A stretch of DNA of 64,000 nt from Paenisporosarcina indica (GTDB taxonomy: Bacteria > Bacillota > Bacilli > Bacillales_A > Planococcaceae), in the NCBI RefSeq assembly GCF_001939075.1, contig NZ_MPTA01000001.1, positions 1-64,000 on the forward strand. The letters run 5' to 3'. The position numbers and the translations under genes are program-made. The first letter of the stretch is position 1. Each line of letters starts with the position of its first letter. Below, in pieces: positions 36,763 through 46,866 of this stretch. The notes beneath the pieces were generated by a model. That model was not told where the DNA came from. It did not search any database and saw only the letters and a program-made list of their open reading frames with translations.

Positions 36763-37425
36763 CTACCAAATGATTTCCCATTTACGTTCTTCTGCCACCG
36801 CTTTAAGGCGTGATTCTGGGCGGACTGCTACGGGGTTTCCGACCAGCTCTAAGACGGTAATATCTGAAATGCTATCACCGTATGCAGAGCTATTTTCCCA
36901 GTCAATGTCAAGACCTTGGAGTGCTTTTTCGATCATTTCATTTTTGCGTTCACCTTGTATGTGATAAATCTCCGTGTTGGTATCAATTTTGCCGTTGCGG
37001 ATTGGAATTTCTGTTCCAATCACCTCATGAATGGCAAAGTCACGCGTTACTTCGTTAAGCATTGGTGAAAATGCTCCAGAGACGAGTAGGACATGGTCCC
37101 CTTCTATTAAATGCTTTTCCAAACGATCGACGACTTTCGAGTTGAGGTCATTACGCATTCCTTGTGACATATCTTCAAAATACTGCTCGATTTCTCGTTG
37201 GTGCATGCCTTTAAAAACATTTAAATACAGTTGCATCGATTTTGCTTTCATTTTGTTTTCAGGATACATTTTCATTTTATAGGCTAAGTATGGTTTCATT
37301 AACGCTCGGTAAAATGATTGATATTTTGATGAATGGACAGGGTGCTTCTTCAAATAATTCATCATTAATGTGAATGTTTCTTGCGGATACAGTGTTCCGT
37401 CAAAGTCGAAAATGGCTACGCGCAT
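36763..37425 (-). CDS. HAD-IB family phosphatase
   Basis: A 220-residue SerB-like haloacid dehalogenase phosphatase. Motif I is FDFDGTLYP with the nucleophile and general acid, motif II is LLVSGAFSPM, and motif III/IV is AYGDSISDITVLELVG. A helical cap lies between residues 15 and 75. The subfamily hydrolyses phosphoserine or other small phosphomonoesters; the substrate is unknown. Ribosome binding site AGGAGTGA. Monocistronic, ended by its own terminator. Confidence 0.88.
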   Translation of the reverse strand: MRVAIFDFDGTLYPQETFTLMMNYLKKHPVHSSKYQSFYRALMKPYLAYKMKMYPENKMKAKSMQLYLNVFKGMHQREIEQYFEDMSQGMRNDLNSKVVDRLEKHLIEGDHVLLVSGAFSPMLNEVTRDFAIHEVIGTEIPIRNGKIDTNTEIYHIQGERKNEMIEKALQGLDIDWENSSAYGDSISDITVLELVGNPVAVRPESRLKAVAEERKWEIIW

Positions 37426-37671
37426 GTGGTGATCACTCCTGTTCTGTTAGTACTAGTTTATCATGAAAGATTGTCAGGAGCGTTTTATAGTCAGTTTTCT
37501 ATAAATTAAATCTTAACGGTTATTTATAGAGGATCACAAGAATTTCAACATGGAAATTAAGTAGTCAAACATTCCTGTATATAGTATTCTCTATAAGCAC
37601 TTTTCTATTGACTAATTGCTCTGATTTAAGGTTAGATAGATTAAGCGTTTAAAAAGAGAGTAGGATTGTGA

Positions 37672-38847
37672 ATGTTACCTGAACAAAGAAAGAAAATAAT
37701 TGTCTTAATGATAAATATGTTTATCGCGATTGGGAGTTTTGGGATTATTATTCCAATTTTACCTGCTTATTTGGTATCAATCGGTGAAGGTGGGATGGCT
37801 GCGGGATTAATGATTGCGATATTTGCGGGAGCCCAGTTTGTAATGTCACCCATTGCAGGGAAGTGGGCGGATCAAATTGGTCGCCGCAAAATGATTATCG
37901 CTGGTCTTAGCGGGCTGACAATATCAATGTTTGTGTTTTACTTTTCTGATTCGATTTGGGTTCTCTACACGTCCCGAGTAATTGGTGGAGTGGGTGCTGC
38001 ATTATTGATTCCCGCGATTTTTGCTTATGTGGCGGATATTACAACCATGGATCAACGCGCGAAAGGGAATAGTTATATTTCTGCAGCAATGTCTTTAGGA
38101 ATTGTAATTGGACCAGGGATTGGTGGATTTTTAGCGGACTTTGACTTAAAACTTCCATTATTGGTATCGGCATTGGTATCGTTAGTATCGGTTATTTTCT
38201 CGGTGATTGTATTGAAGGAAAGCCGAGAGATAAGTAGTGCAGATATGGTAGTCGATCAAGAACCGATGATGAAGAAATTAGCGCAATCTGTTCATAAGCC
38301 TTATTTTATTCCACTTGTCATCACACTCGTCATGAGCTTCGGATTGATGGCATATGAATCGGTGTTGGGACTGTTTGTAGATAATCAATTTAATGCCACG
38401 CCAAAAGAAATTGCGTTAATGATTACGTCAACGGGAATCGTCAGTGTAGTGATGCAGTTGTTGGTTGTTGATCGCTTGGTTAGACGTTTCGGTGAAGGCG
38501 TTATCTTAAATGTTTTTATTGCTTTAACTGCCGTGTGTTTCTTCCTTTCATTATTTGCTTCAACGTATGTGTTTTTCTTTATGATCACCTTGGTCGTGTT
38601 CCTCGCAACATCGATTCTTCGACCGGTATTGAATACGTTAATTTCGAAACTTGCTGGTAACGAGCAAGGCTTTGCGATGGGGATGAATAATGCGTATATG
38701 AGTATCGGAAACGTAGTAGGACCACTGCTTGCAGGGGTATTATATGATGTGAATATCTTATATCCGTTCATGTTAGGTTTTGTTGTACTCGGTGTCACTA
38801 TGTTGGTCAGTATTCTGTGGCAAAGAAAGAAAAAACTGCAATTTTAG
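37672..38847 (+). CDS. Bmr/NorA-type MFS multidrug exporter
   Basis: A 391-residue, twelve-segment DHA1 transporter. It resembles Bmr and NorA: SPIAGKWADQIGRRKMI (motif A), SRVIGGVGAALLIPA, and the antiporter motif C MSLGIVIGPGIGGFLAD. It expels cationic drugs and dyes by proton antiport. The 230-bp leader before it contains no recognised riboswitch or regulator gene. A strong terminator follows. Confidence 0.88.
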   Translation: MLPEQRKKIIVLMINMFIAIGSFGIIIPILPAYLVSIGEGGMAAGLMIAIFAGAQFVMSPIAGKWADQIGRRKMIIAGLSGLTISMFVFYFSDSIWVLYTSRVIGGVGAALLIPAIFAYVADITTMDQRAKGNSYISAAMSLGIVIGPGIGGFLADFDLKLPLLVSALVSLVSVIFSVIVLKESREISSADMVVDQEPMMKKLAQSVHKPYFIPLVITLVMSFGLMAYESVLGLFVDNQFNATPKEIALMITSTGIVSVVMQLLVVDRLVRRFGEGVILNVFIALTAVCFFLSLFASTYVFFFMITLVVFLATSILRPVLNTLISKLAGNEQGFAMGMNNAYMSIGNVVGPLLAGVLYDVNILYPFMLGFVVLGVTMLVSILWQRKKKLQF

Positions 38848-38877
38848 CAGAAAGTTTAATTTAATCGTGAACTAAAA

Positions 38878-38914
38878 GGGCTGTCGTTTATCAAAAACGA
38901 CAGCCCTTTTTTAT
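38878..38914 (+). terminator. Terminator after MFS gene
   Basis: AGGGCTGTCGTTT pairs with AAACGACAGCCCT around ATCA, then T-run. From 38915 to 39127 I see no gene or repeat. Confidence 0.93.
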
Positions 38915-39127
38915 CATATGAAGTATGAAATTTGGTCTTGAACCCAGTTGTTAAAGCTTTTCCTACCCTAGATAGATGTCACTGAAAAAGTACACCATAA
39001 TAGATTGGACTCAGTATTCCTTTTAATACTCGCTTCTGCGCTTTGTGGATGATTCCTGCTTCACTCACGATAAAGGATCTGGTCTCCTTTTTTTAGGTCT
39101 TTCTTAATGAGGGAGAAGCTAATTATG

Positions 39128-39162
39128 TAAAAACCCTGCCATCACGATGATGGCAGGGAAAT
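39128..39162 (-). terminator. Terminator of nuclease/nucleotidase unit
   Basis: On the minus strand CCCTGCCATC pairs with GATGGCAGGG around ATCGT, followed by a T-run. Confidence 0.92.
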
Positions 39163-39165
39163 TGA

Positions 39166-40974
39166 TTATGAAGCTTGTTCTACTTCGTTTGGTGTTGCAC
39201 CCCAGATTGATTTTACCCATTCAGGGTGATCAATGTAAGGGTTTCGATTGCCTTGGATGTCATGGATGACATTGTTACGGTTCGCCTCAAATGCATCGAC
39301 TGGGTCTTGTTCATGCCATTTTAGCAATACAGACAGTTTACCATGGTATGGATTTGTGCCGTTGTTAAGTTTTTCATTAAGTTCTAGGTCTACTCGATCG
39401 CCTTTTTCATAGCGTGTAGCCATGTAGAAAAGCATACGAGCAACGTCGCCTTTAACGCTGTCAGGTGGTTCGAATGAACTACCTGTTTTTAAGCAACCGT
39501 TACAGCCTGGTACTGGAGTGCCGCCGTTGTCAAAGTCTAGATTGCCACGGTAGCTATTTACTTGAACATTCGTTGGACGTAAGTGGTGAATGTCCGTTCC
39601 TGGACCATTTGACGTTCCAAAGTTACCGTGAGATTTTGCCCAAACATGTTCACGGTTCCAGTTAGTTACGCCTCCGCCGTTATTGCTTTTTGGACTAGAT
39701 ACTTTAGAGTAGAACAATATTACATTGTTCGAGTTGTTTGGATCCGCATCCGTTTGTTTTAGTGCATCCCATACTTGTGTGTAAGATAACACTTTTTGAG
39801 TGCTGATGATGTCATGCAATGCAGTTTTTAATGCTTGTCCTTGTTGGCCTTGAGCACCCTGGTAATAGTTACCATCTGATGGAGGGATTTCTGTATTAGA
39901 AACCTTTAATGAGAAGGTACCTGTAACTTCAAATTCTCCATCAGTTGCTGTCACAGCGACAATATAACTGCCTTCAGCTTCAGTTAGTGTTAATACGTCG
40001 TTTGTAATTTTGCCAAATGTTGACGTGTATGTTAACACATCTCCATCAGCATCAGTGAAGTGGTTTGCTAGGTTAATTGTGACAGTTTCACCGATTTTCA
40101 CCGATTTGTTCGGGAATGATGCAGATAAGACTGGTGCTTTATTTGCATTCGGATCAACAGGGTAATCGATAGGTTGACCTGAAACATTCGTGTAGTCGAT
40201 TGCTTCAGAATCTGCACCGTTGATAAAGTTGATTGCCTGGATGTTTTCTGCACCACGGATTTCTGAAACATTCGGTCCGTCTACAGTCACTTGCCCAGAA
40301 GTTGTTCCTTTAAAATCAAAAATTGCATCAGATGCTGCTGGTTTTAACGTTAGTTTGTTAGTCTTGAAGCCTTGTCCATGGAATTCAGCATATGAGCCTG
40401 TTACAAAGAAGCCTTCCGTAATTACAGAAGTATTGTCCACTGTAACAGATACACTTGGTTTTCCAATCGTGATTTTGTTTGTTTTTACATTTTTGAAATT
40501 CATTGCTTTTTCAGGTGTTATAGGTGTTACTTCAATTGGCGCTTCAGGAGTTGAGAAAGCGAATGAATTCGTATCTTTTAATCCGGGTTTAGTAAAGTAA
40601 GCTGTTAAATTACCGGAAACATCTACTTGTTTCCCAATATGAGTCGGGTTTGATTTTAATCCCCATGCATCGCGGAAACTTGCAGTTACTGCCACAAACA
40701 ACATTTTATTAACATTTGTTTCGTTCGCATTATCCGCAATTGCAAAGTTGAAATCGTCTTTTAAATTAGTCTTAGAAACTGTAGTAGTATCATTAATATG
40801 TCCTACAATATATCCGCGAACCGTAGCTGTACCGCTGTTATTGGCAATGGCATCAGCAACAGTTTTGACTTCAGCGGCATTTGCAACATTCACTGAGTAC
40901 GGAATGATGATACTAAGCAATAGGATGAAGACTAGCCCAATCAGGCCAGTCTTTTTTTGTTTTAGAAACGTCAT
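39166..40974 (-). CDS. Secreted modular endonuclease (endonuclease I family)
   Basis: A 602-residue exported protein: signal peptide (residues 1-33), an OB-fold-like DUF6359 module (TVADAIANNSGTATVRGYIVG, about 38-145), a beta-rich region, an Ig/cadherin-like domain (APVLSASFPNKSVKIG, about 280-360) and a C-terminal endonuclease I domain. Its active-site region is NWNREHVWAKSHG followed by DIHHLRPTNVQVNSYRGN. Related Bacillus enzymes (YurI, YhcR) are extracellular non-specific nucleases. It follows the SLH 5'-nucleotidase by 32 bp on the same strand, so together they could break extracellular nucleic acid to nucleosides and phosphate. Ribosome binding site GGAGAG. Confidence 0.88.
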   Translation of the reverse strand: MTFLKQKKTGLIGLVFILLLSIIIPYSVNVANAAEVKTVADAIANNSGTATVRGYIVGHINDTTTVSKTNLKDDFNFAIADNANETNVNKMLFVAVTASFRDAWGLKSNPTHIGKQVDVSGNLTAYFTKPGLKDTNSFAFSTPEAPIEVTPITPEKAMNFKNVKTNKITIGKPSVSVTVDNTSVITEGFFVTGSYAEFHGQGFKTNKLTLKPAASDAIFDFKGTTSGQVTVDGPNVSEIRGAENIQAINFINGADSEAIDYTNVSGQPIDYPVDPNANKAPVLSASFPNKSVKIGETVTINLANHFTDADGDVLTYTSTFGKITNDVLTLTEAEGSYIVAVTATDGEFEVTGTFSLKVSNTEIPPSDGNYYQGAQGQQGQALKTALHDIISTQKVLSYTQVWDALKQTDADPNNSNNVILFYSKVSSPKSNNGGGVTNWNREHVWAKSHGNFGTSNGPGTDIHHLRPTNVQVNSYRGNLDFDNGGTPVPGCNGCLKTGSSFEPPDSVKGDVARMLFYMATRYEKGDRVDLELNEKLNNGTNPYHGKLSVLLKWHEQDPVDAFEANRNNVIHDIQGNRNPYIDHPEWVKSIWGATPNEVEQAS

Positions 40975-41006
40975 ATATTACTCTCCAATCATTTAGGTTT
41001 TGTTTT

Positions 41007-44000
41007 TTAGAATAAGATGTTTCCATCAACTTGAATGCCATCCAGGTTCACTTTATCCGAATCAATGTTTGATAAATCAAGATCGCCCTCAACATGAATG
41101 TTCAAGAATGAAATTTCAGTAGTTGCTGTTGTTCCTTCGAATACCAGATTGCCTTTAACAATTGCGTTTTGAAGTAATGCAGTGTTATCAAGTGTCACGA
41201 TAACATCTCGATCATAAGTGATTGGAGTTGCTTCAGTTCCTGAGAAATTCACAGCATTCACTTCAATTGGGCCGGTTGGGTCAACAGGAGCTTTTGCGTC
41301 GTCAAGAATGCGTCCTTCAATTTGTGGATTTACTGTAACTAATTCTTGTACATAGTCCCGTAAGTTTTCCCAGTCCGCTGCACCAAGATCTGTTACACGA
41401 CCTGCTTCATATGCTTTTTTGAAGATATCAAATCCATCTCCGCCTTTAGCAGTGAATGCATTTGTTGCGATTACATAATTTGTATTTAAATTGATTTCAG
41501 TGAAAGAACCGTCTTCATTTTCAACTTTCATAGATTTAACACGTCCTCCAGCAGGTAAACGGCTGTCGAATGTGAATTTCATGCCAGAGATGTGTAAGAA
41601 TCCACCACTTTCTTTTGGTGATTGGCTTACACTGTGCTCTAGAGCAGTTTTAATTTCAGCACCTGAAAGTGTCATTGTTGCCAATGTGTTACCGAATGGC
41701 AATGTTGTTAACACGTCACCAAGTGTAATTGGACCAGCATCGATTGGAGCACGAATCCCGCCACCATTTTGCATGGCAATTACAACGTTTTCGTTAAACT
41801 GTTTCGCTTTCCATAGCATTCCATCAGCGATTAAGTTACCCAGTCTTGTTTCGTTTGCACGCACATTGTCAGTACTTGAACGTGGGTTGTCCAATGCTGT
41901 TACAGCTGTAGCACCAGTTTCAGTGTTTTTTACTGTTGCAATTTGTTCAGAATATGGAGCGAGTAAAGCTGCTGCTTCTGCGTCCGCTACTTTATCTGCC
42001 ACTTTAATCAATGAACCTGCATTACCAGTTACTACACCATCCTTATTAAATGTAACGTCCAATGTACCTAGGAAATCACTGTATTGGTATCCTTGAACGA
42101 TTATTGTTGGATCTTTCGCTACACCGTTTTCATCCTTGTTGCTTACAACTGGGGCGTTTAATTGTGTATGGCTGTGGCCACCAACAATGACGTCAATTCC
42201 ATCAACATTTGCAGCAAGAAGTTGGTCGTTATCAAATGCTGGATTGTCGTCAAATCCAAGGTGGGTAATCGCAACGATTTTGTTGACACCTTGAGCTTCT
42301 AATGCGTCAACTGCTGCATTTGCTGAAGCGATGTAATCTTCAAAAGTTACATCATTCGCACTTGAAATTTCCGCAGTTTCTTCAGTAGTTAAACCGAAGA
42401 ATCCGATACGCTGACCATCAACGTATTTAATCACTGTGTTATATATTTCACCGCCAGCTGGATTGATACCAGTTGAATCATTATAAAGACCGTTTAAGTT
42501 TGCATCGTCTGAGAAGTTCACGTTTGAGCTGACGATTGGGAAGTCGGCACCTTCGATGAATTCTGCAAGTGCTTGATGTCCTTCAGGAGTAGAACCAAGA
42601 TCGAACTCATGGTTACCCAATGTCATCATGTCGTATTTTGCAAGGTTCATGAACTCTAGGTCAGCTTGTCCCTTGAATTCATTGAAATATAATGTTCCAG
42701 AGAATACGTCGCCGGCATCTAAAAGAAGTGCATCCGGTTTTGCTGCACGGACTTCTTTAATTGCCGTGATGCGTTTAGCTACATTGTCTAAATGCGCATG
42801 TGTATCATTTGTATGCATTAAAGATAGGGTAAATGGAGTTCCATTCACTTGAACGATACGTCCTTCGATTTGAGGATCCACTGTTCCCAATTCTTTCACA
42901 TAGTCACGTAGATTTTCCCAGTCAGCTGCACCAAGATCCGTTACCCGACCTGCTTCATAAGCGTTTTTGAAAACATCGAAACCGTCTCCACCTTTAGCCG
43001 TGAAAGCATTTGTCGCGACTACATAGTTCGCATCTAATTTGATATCAGTGAATGATCCGTCCGTATTTTTGACTTTCATCGAAGTAACGCGTTTACCAGC
43101 TGCTAAGCTATTGTCATATTTAAATTTCATACCAGAGATGTGTAAGAAGCCACCGCTCTCCTTAGGTGATTGGCTTACACTGTGCTCTAGAGCAGCTTTA
43201 ATTTCAGCACCTGAAAGTGTCATTGTTGCCAATGTGTTACCGAATGGCAATGTTGTTAACACGTCACCAAGTGTGATTGGACCAGCATCGATTGGAGCAC
43301 GAATCCCACCGCCATTTTGCATGGCAATTACTGCATTTTCGTTAAACTGTTTCGCTTTCCATAGCATCCCGTCAGCGATTAAGTTACCCAGTCTTGTTTC
43401 GTTCGCACGCACATTGTCAGTAGTTGAACGAGGGTTGTCCAAAACTGTTACTGCAGTTGCACCAGTTTCAGTGTTTTTCACTGTAGCAATTTGTTCAGAA
43501 TATGGAGCTAGTAAAGCTGCTGCTGCTTCGTCCTCTACTTTATCAGCAACTTTGATTAATGAACCTGCATTACCAGTTACTACACCGTCTTTATTAAAAG
43601 TAACATCCAATGTGCCAAGGAAATCACCATATTGGTATCCTTGAACGATGATTGTTGGATCTTTCGCTTTACCGTTTTCATCCTTGTTACTTATAACTGG
43701 AGCGTTTAATTGTGTATGGCTGTGACCACCAACAATTACGTCGATTCCATCAACATTAGCAGCAAGAAGTTGGTCGTTATCAAATGCTGGGTTGTCGTCA
43801 AATCCAAGGTGGGATAATGCTACGATTTTGTTAACACCTTGAGCTTCTAACGCATCAACTGCTGCATTTGCAGAATCGATGTAATTTTTAAATGTAACAT
43901 CATTTGCGCTAGAGATTTCAGCTGTTTCTTCAGTCGTCAAACCAATAAATCCAACTTTTTGACCGCCTACGTTTTTAATCACCGCGTTGTGAATTGCTCC

Positions 44001-45308
44001 ACCTTTAGGGTCTACAGCTACACCGCTTTTATATAAATCTTTTAAATTGTCATCAGCTGAAAAGTTCACGTTAGAGCTGACGATAGGGAAGTCGGCACCT
44101 TCGATGAATTCAGCAAGTGCTTGATGTCCTTCAGGAGTAGATCCTAGATCAAACTCATGGTTACCAAGAGTCATCAAGTCGTATTTTGCAAGGTTCATGA
44201 ACTCTAGATCAGCTTGTCCCTTGAATTCATTGAAATACAATGTTCCAGAGAATACATCGCCGGCATCTAAAAGAAGTGCATCCGGTTTTACTGCACGGAC
44301 TTCTTTAATCGCAGTGATCCGTTTTGCCACGTTATCCAAATGGGCATGTGTATCATTTGTGTGCATTAAAGAAAGTGTGAATGGTTTCGGATCAACCGGC
44401 GGATTAACAGGAGGATCAACAGGTGGAACAACAACCTGAGATGCTACAGTTACTGTGATTACTAGATTAGTAGCTTTATTTCCAGCCTTATCTTGCGCAC
44501 TATATGTAATAGTGTATTTTCCTGATTTTGTTGTATCGATTTCGGTAATTACTACACCGTTGCTGTTGCGAATGGTTGTTGTTACTGCCACGTTGGCATC
44601 TTTATTATCTTTTGCAGTTACGACTGGCAGTGTAAATTTGGAACTATATGCGACTTCAATGTTAGTTGAACCTGTATACGTAAGTGTTGGAGCTTCTTTG
44701 TCAGAAGTGACAAGATCTTTTGCACGGTAGATGAATAACGCCATATCGCCACGTGTCAATTCAACATTTGCTCCGAATGTCGTAGCTGTTTTCCCTTTAG
44801 TTAAACCTGATTTGAGAAGTGCATTAACATAAGAGTCCCAATGATCATTCACGTCTGTGAATGTGTTTTTAACACCCGCTCCGTCTAATTTGTAAGCGTT
44901 TGCTAAAATCTTCGCCATCTCTGCACGTGTAATCAATTCATCAGGTGCAAAAGTAGTCTTTGTTTTCCCATTAATAATTCCTGCTGCGTATAACGCGTTA
45001 ACTGCTCCTTCGACACGTGAATTTAAATCTTTGAAAGGAGATTTTGGTGCAGTTGAACTATTCAAACCAACTGCAGTTGCAATCATTTTCGCAGCATCGC
45101 CACGTTTGATTGAATCGCTGACACCGAAGGTTGAATCGTTATACCCTTGTGCAATTCCTTGTGCTGTTAAATAATCTACAGCTTTTTTCAAACTACTTGG
45201 AACATCGCTATATGCTGCAGAAGCAGCAATTGGCATAGCAGATGCAACTAGAGTTGCAGCAGCTGCTGTTGCGACGAACTTTTGATACCTTTTTGATTGA
45301 TTAGACAT
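41007..45308 (-). CDS. SLH-anchored protein with two tandem 5'-nucleotidase modules
   Basis: A 1433-residue surface protein: signal peptide (1-32), three SLH domains (about 33-205) for binding secondary cell-wall polymer, an Ig-like domain (about 208-290), a Pro/Val linker, then two nearly identical modules of 516 residues. Each module has a metallophosphoesterase half (MHTNDTHAHLDN, DAGDVFSG, GNHEFDLG, GGHSHTQLNAP) and a 5'-nucleotidase C-terminal half (NGGGIRAPIDAGPITLGD). The last 90 residues are beta-helical. Family enzymes hydrolyse 2',3'-cyclic nucleotides and 5'-nucleotides; the double arrangement recalls B. subtilis YfkN, but here the copies are far more alike, implying a recent duplication. 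Ribosome binding site GGAGG. All metal ligands appear intact in both copies. Confidence 0.92.
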   Translation of the reverse strand: MSNQSKRYQKFVATAAAATLVASAMPIAASAAYSDVPSSLKKAVDYLTAQGIAQGYNDSTFGVSDSIKRGDAAKMIATAVGLNSSTAPKSPFKDLNSRVEGAVNALYAAGIINGKTKTTFAPDELITRAEMAKILANAYKLDGAGVKNTFTDVNDHWDSYVNALLKSGLTKGKTATTFGANVELTRGDMALFIYRAKDLVTSDKEAPTLTYTGSTNIEVAYSSKFTLPVVTAKDNKDANVAVTTTIRNSNGVVITEIDTTKSGKYTITYSAQDKAGNKATNLVITVTVASQVVVPPVDPPVNPPVDPKPFTLSLMHTNDTHAHLDNVAKRITAIKEVRAVKPDALLLDAGDVFSGTLYFNEFKGQADLEFMNLAKYDLMTLGNHEFDLGSTPEGHQALAEFIEGADFPIVSSNVNFSADDNLKDLYKSGVAVDPKGGAIHNAVIKNVGGQKVGFIGLTTEETAEISSANDVTFKNYIDSANAAVDALEAQGVNKIVALSHLGFDDNPAFDNDQLLAANVDGIDVIVGGHSHTQLNAPVISNKDENGKAKDPTIIVQGYQYGDFLGTLDVTFNKDGVVTGNAGSLIKVADKVEDEAAAALLAPYSEQIATVKNTETGATAVTVLDNPRSTTDNVRANETRLGNLIADGMLWKAKQFNENAVIAMQNGGGIRAPIDAGPITLGDVLTTLPFGNTLATMTLSGAEIKAALEHSVSQSPKESGGFLHISGMKFKYDNSLAAGKRVTSMKVKNTDGSFTDIKLDANYVVATNAFTAKGGDGFDVFKNAYEAGRVTDLGAADWENLRDYVKELGTVDPQIEGRIVQVNGTPFTLSLMHTNDTHAHLDNVAKRITAIKEVRAAKPDALLLDAGDVFSGTLYFNEFKGQADLEFMNLAKYDMMTLGNHEFDLGSTPEGHQALAEFIEGADFPIVSSNVNFSDDANLNGLYNDSTGINPAGGEIYNTVIKYVDGQRIGFFGLTTEETAEISSANDVTFEDYIASANAAVDALEAQGVNKIVAITHLGFDDNPAFDNDQLLAANVDGIDVIVGGHSHTQLNAPVVSNKDENGVAKDPTIIVQGYQYSDFLGTLDVTFNKDGVVTGNAGSLIKVADKVADAEAAALLAPYSEQIATVKNTETGATAVTALDNPRSSTDNVRANETRLGNLIADGMLWKAKQFNENVVIAMQNGGGIRAPIDAGPITLGDVLTTLPFGNTLATMTLSGAEIKTALEHSVSQSPKESGGFLHISGMKFTFDSRLPAGGRVKSMKVENEDGSFTEINLNTNYVIATNAFTAKGGDGFDIFKKAYEAGRVTDLGAADWENLRDYVQELVTVNPQIEGRILDDAKAPVDPTGPIEVNAVNFSGTEATPITYDRDVIVTLDNTALLQNAIVKGNLVFEGTTATTEISFLNIHVEGDLDLSNIDSDKVNLDGIQVDGNILF
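41290..44390 (-). repeat. Tandem 1548-bp duplication within nucleotidase gene
   Basis: Matching points such as the TGCATTA at 42814 and 44362 are 1548 bp (516 codons) apart. Long stretches of both copies are identical or nearly so, with differences concentrated around the loop regions near 42450-42500 and 43990-44050. Confidence 0.85.
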
Positions 45309-45630
45309 GCGTCAATCCTCCATTTTTTAGGTTATGGTATTAGAAATATATGAATATTCATATATAACTAATAGTTTACCATTAGTATGTGGGTAATATC
45401 TACGTTTAATAGATAGGTATTTTGACTTAATGTATGACCTCGAACTTATTTGTAAATTTACTAATGTTCTTAAAAATGTTGATTTAACAACATTTAAAGA
45501 CTAATTATCATCTAGTAAATTTGGAATATACGGATTTGTAAAGTTTCTGTAAAACTCATATTAATAAAAGAGAGAAGTAGATGATTAAGAATGTGAATAT
45601 GTATGTTAGAAATATTACTTTTAGGGAAAA
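45309..45630. other. AT-rich intergenic region upstream of SLH nucleotidase
   Basis: Divergent gap that must contain the nucleotidase promoter. I see no ORF, repeat or clear operator in it. Confidence 0.4.
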
Positions 45631-45666
45631 ATGAATATGAGTAGCAAAATGAGGGAGGTGAATGTG

Positions 45667-45822
45667 ATGAAAAACGAGTCGAAAGATGAAAAAGAATCAT
45701 TAAACTTAAAAGATCAACCGGAACAGGGAGAGTTAAATAAGTTAAGTGAGCAAGAGAAGGAAAAACTTAAAGTGAAAGATGGTCAAAACAATCATCATGT
45801 AAATGAGAGTGGTGGGAGATAA
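45667..45822 (+). CDS. Small highly charged protein
   Basis: A 51-residue, Lys/Glu/Asn-rich protein with no hydrophobic segment (MKNESKDEKESLNLKDQ). ATG 45667 (or GTG 45664) follows GGGAGGTGA. It is ended by a strong terminator, which supports a real gene. Unrecognised. Confidence 0.55.
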   Translation: MKNESKDEKESLNLKDQPEQGELNKLSEQEKEKLKVKDGQNNHHVNESGGR

Positions 45823-45825
45823 GTT

Positions 45826-45867
45826 ACTAACGGCAACCGTGATTCCATTTGGATTCACGGTTTTTTA
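45826..45867 (+). terminator. Terminator after small charged gene
   Basis: AACCGTGAATCC-type stem: ACCGTGATTCCA and TGGATTCACGGT pair around TT, followed by TTTTT. Confidence 0.85.
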
Positions 45868-45944
45868 CTGAAAACATAAATGAGTGCTTTTAGGAAATAG
45901 TAAAGTCATTGCATCACAAAAATAGTAAAGGAGGTCTTTTTCAA

Positions 45945-46781
45945 ATGAAGGAAAGCTCTTCGACGGAAAGATTTATTCCATTGACTACAGTTGAAAGTGG
46001 GATCGGGAAAGAAGTCGTTCATGACATTTATAGTTTGACTGTTCAATTTGCCAATATATGTTTTATCGGTTCCCCTCAAACGGCAGAAGGCTGGGTATTA
46101 GTCGACGCAGGTACACCCAAATCGGCTGATATGATTATTAAAGCGGCAACTTCTAGATTTGGAGAAGCCAAACCTAAGGCCATCATATTGACGCATGGCC
46201 ATTTTGACCATATAGGTGCACTGATTGAACTGTTAAAAGTTTGGGATGTCCCGGTTTATGCTCATTCATTGGAACTTCCTTATTTGACGGGTAAAAAGGA
46301 TTATCCTGACCCAGATCCGACCGTAGATGGGGGAATACTTGCGAAAATATCTTCTATGTATCCAATTGAAGCAATTGATTTAGGAGACCGAGTGCAGGCT
46401 CTTCCTGGTGATGGACAAATTCCATATTTACCGAAATGGAGATGGATTCATACACCTGGACATACAGAAGGCCATATTGCGCTTTTTCGTGAAGACGACA
46501 GGGCTTTAATCGCTGGAGATGCTTTCATAACAGTGAAACAAGAATCACTTTTCAATGTAATGACTCAACATTTGGAAATCCATGGTCCTCCACGATATTT
46601 AACTCCAGATTGGCAAGCAGCATGGGAGTCTGTTCGAAAGCTGGCACAATTAAAACCGAGTTGTGCTGTTACAGGGCATGGTGTTCCTGTTCAAGAAGAG
46701 TGGTTAAATGAAAATTTGCCTAAACTTGCGAAAGATTTTGATACAATCGCGATTCCTAAGACCGGGAAGTATGTAAACTAA
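45945..46781 (+). CDS. MBL-fold metallo-hydrolase
   Basis: A 278-residue metallo-beta-lactamase-fold protein. Metal ligands are in LTHGHFDHIG, TPGHTEGHIALF and LIAGDAF, with a late His in TGHGVP. The grouping is with small-molecule thioesterase or lactonase-like hydrolases; the substrate is unknown. The frame is open from 45909, but ATG 45945 has AAAGGAGG. Monocistronic with its own terminator. Confidence 0.88.
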   Translation: MKESSSTERFIPLTTVESGIGKEVVHDIYSLTVQFANICFIGSPQTAEGWVLVDAGTPKSADMIIKAATSRFGEAKPKAIILTHGHFDHIGALIELLKVWDVPVYAHSLELPYLTGKKDYPDPDPTVDGGILAKISSMYPIEAIDLGDRVQALPGDGQIPYLPKWRWIHTPGHTEGHIALFREDDRALIAGDAFITVKQESLFNVMTQHLEIHGPPRYLTPDWQAAWESVRKLAQLKPSCAVTGHGVPVQEEWLNENLPKLAKDFDTIAIPKTGKYVN

Positions 46782-46805
46782 CAACTTACCTTGGCAACTC
46801 AGAAA

Positions 46806-46842
46806 AAACCCTTCTATAGAAAAATCTAATAGAAGGGTTTTC
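46806..46842. terminator. Terminator between convergent genes
   Basis: AAACCCTTCTA pairs with TAGAAGGGTTT. Located between the MBL gene and the leftward small membrane gene; usable on both strands. Confidence 0.85.
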
Positions 46843-46866
46843 GTGTTGTCATAAAATCACATTTAT

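Noticed and set aside
38940..39120. Possible insertion-sequence remnant in the gap between the MFS and nuclease genes
   Set aside because: No terminal inverted repeats, no target duplication and no transposase fragment could be identified.
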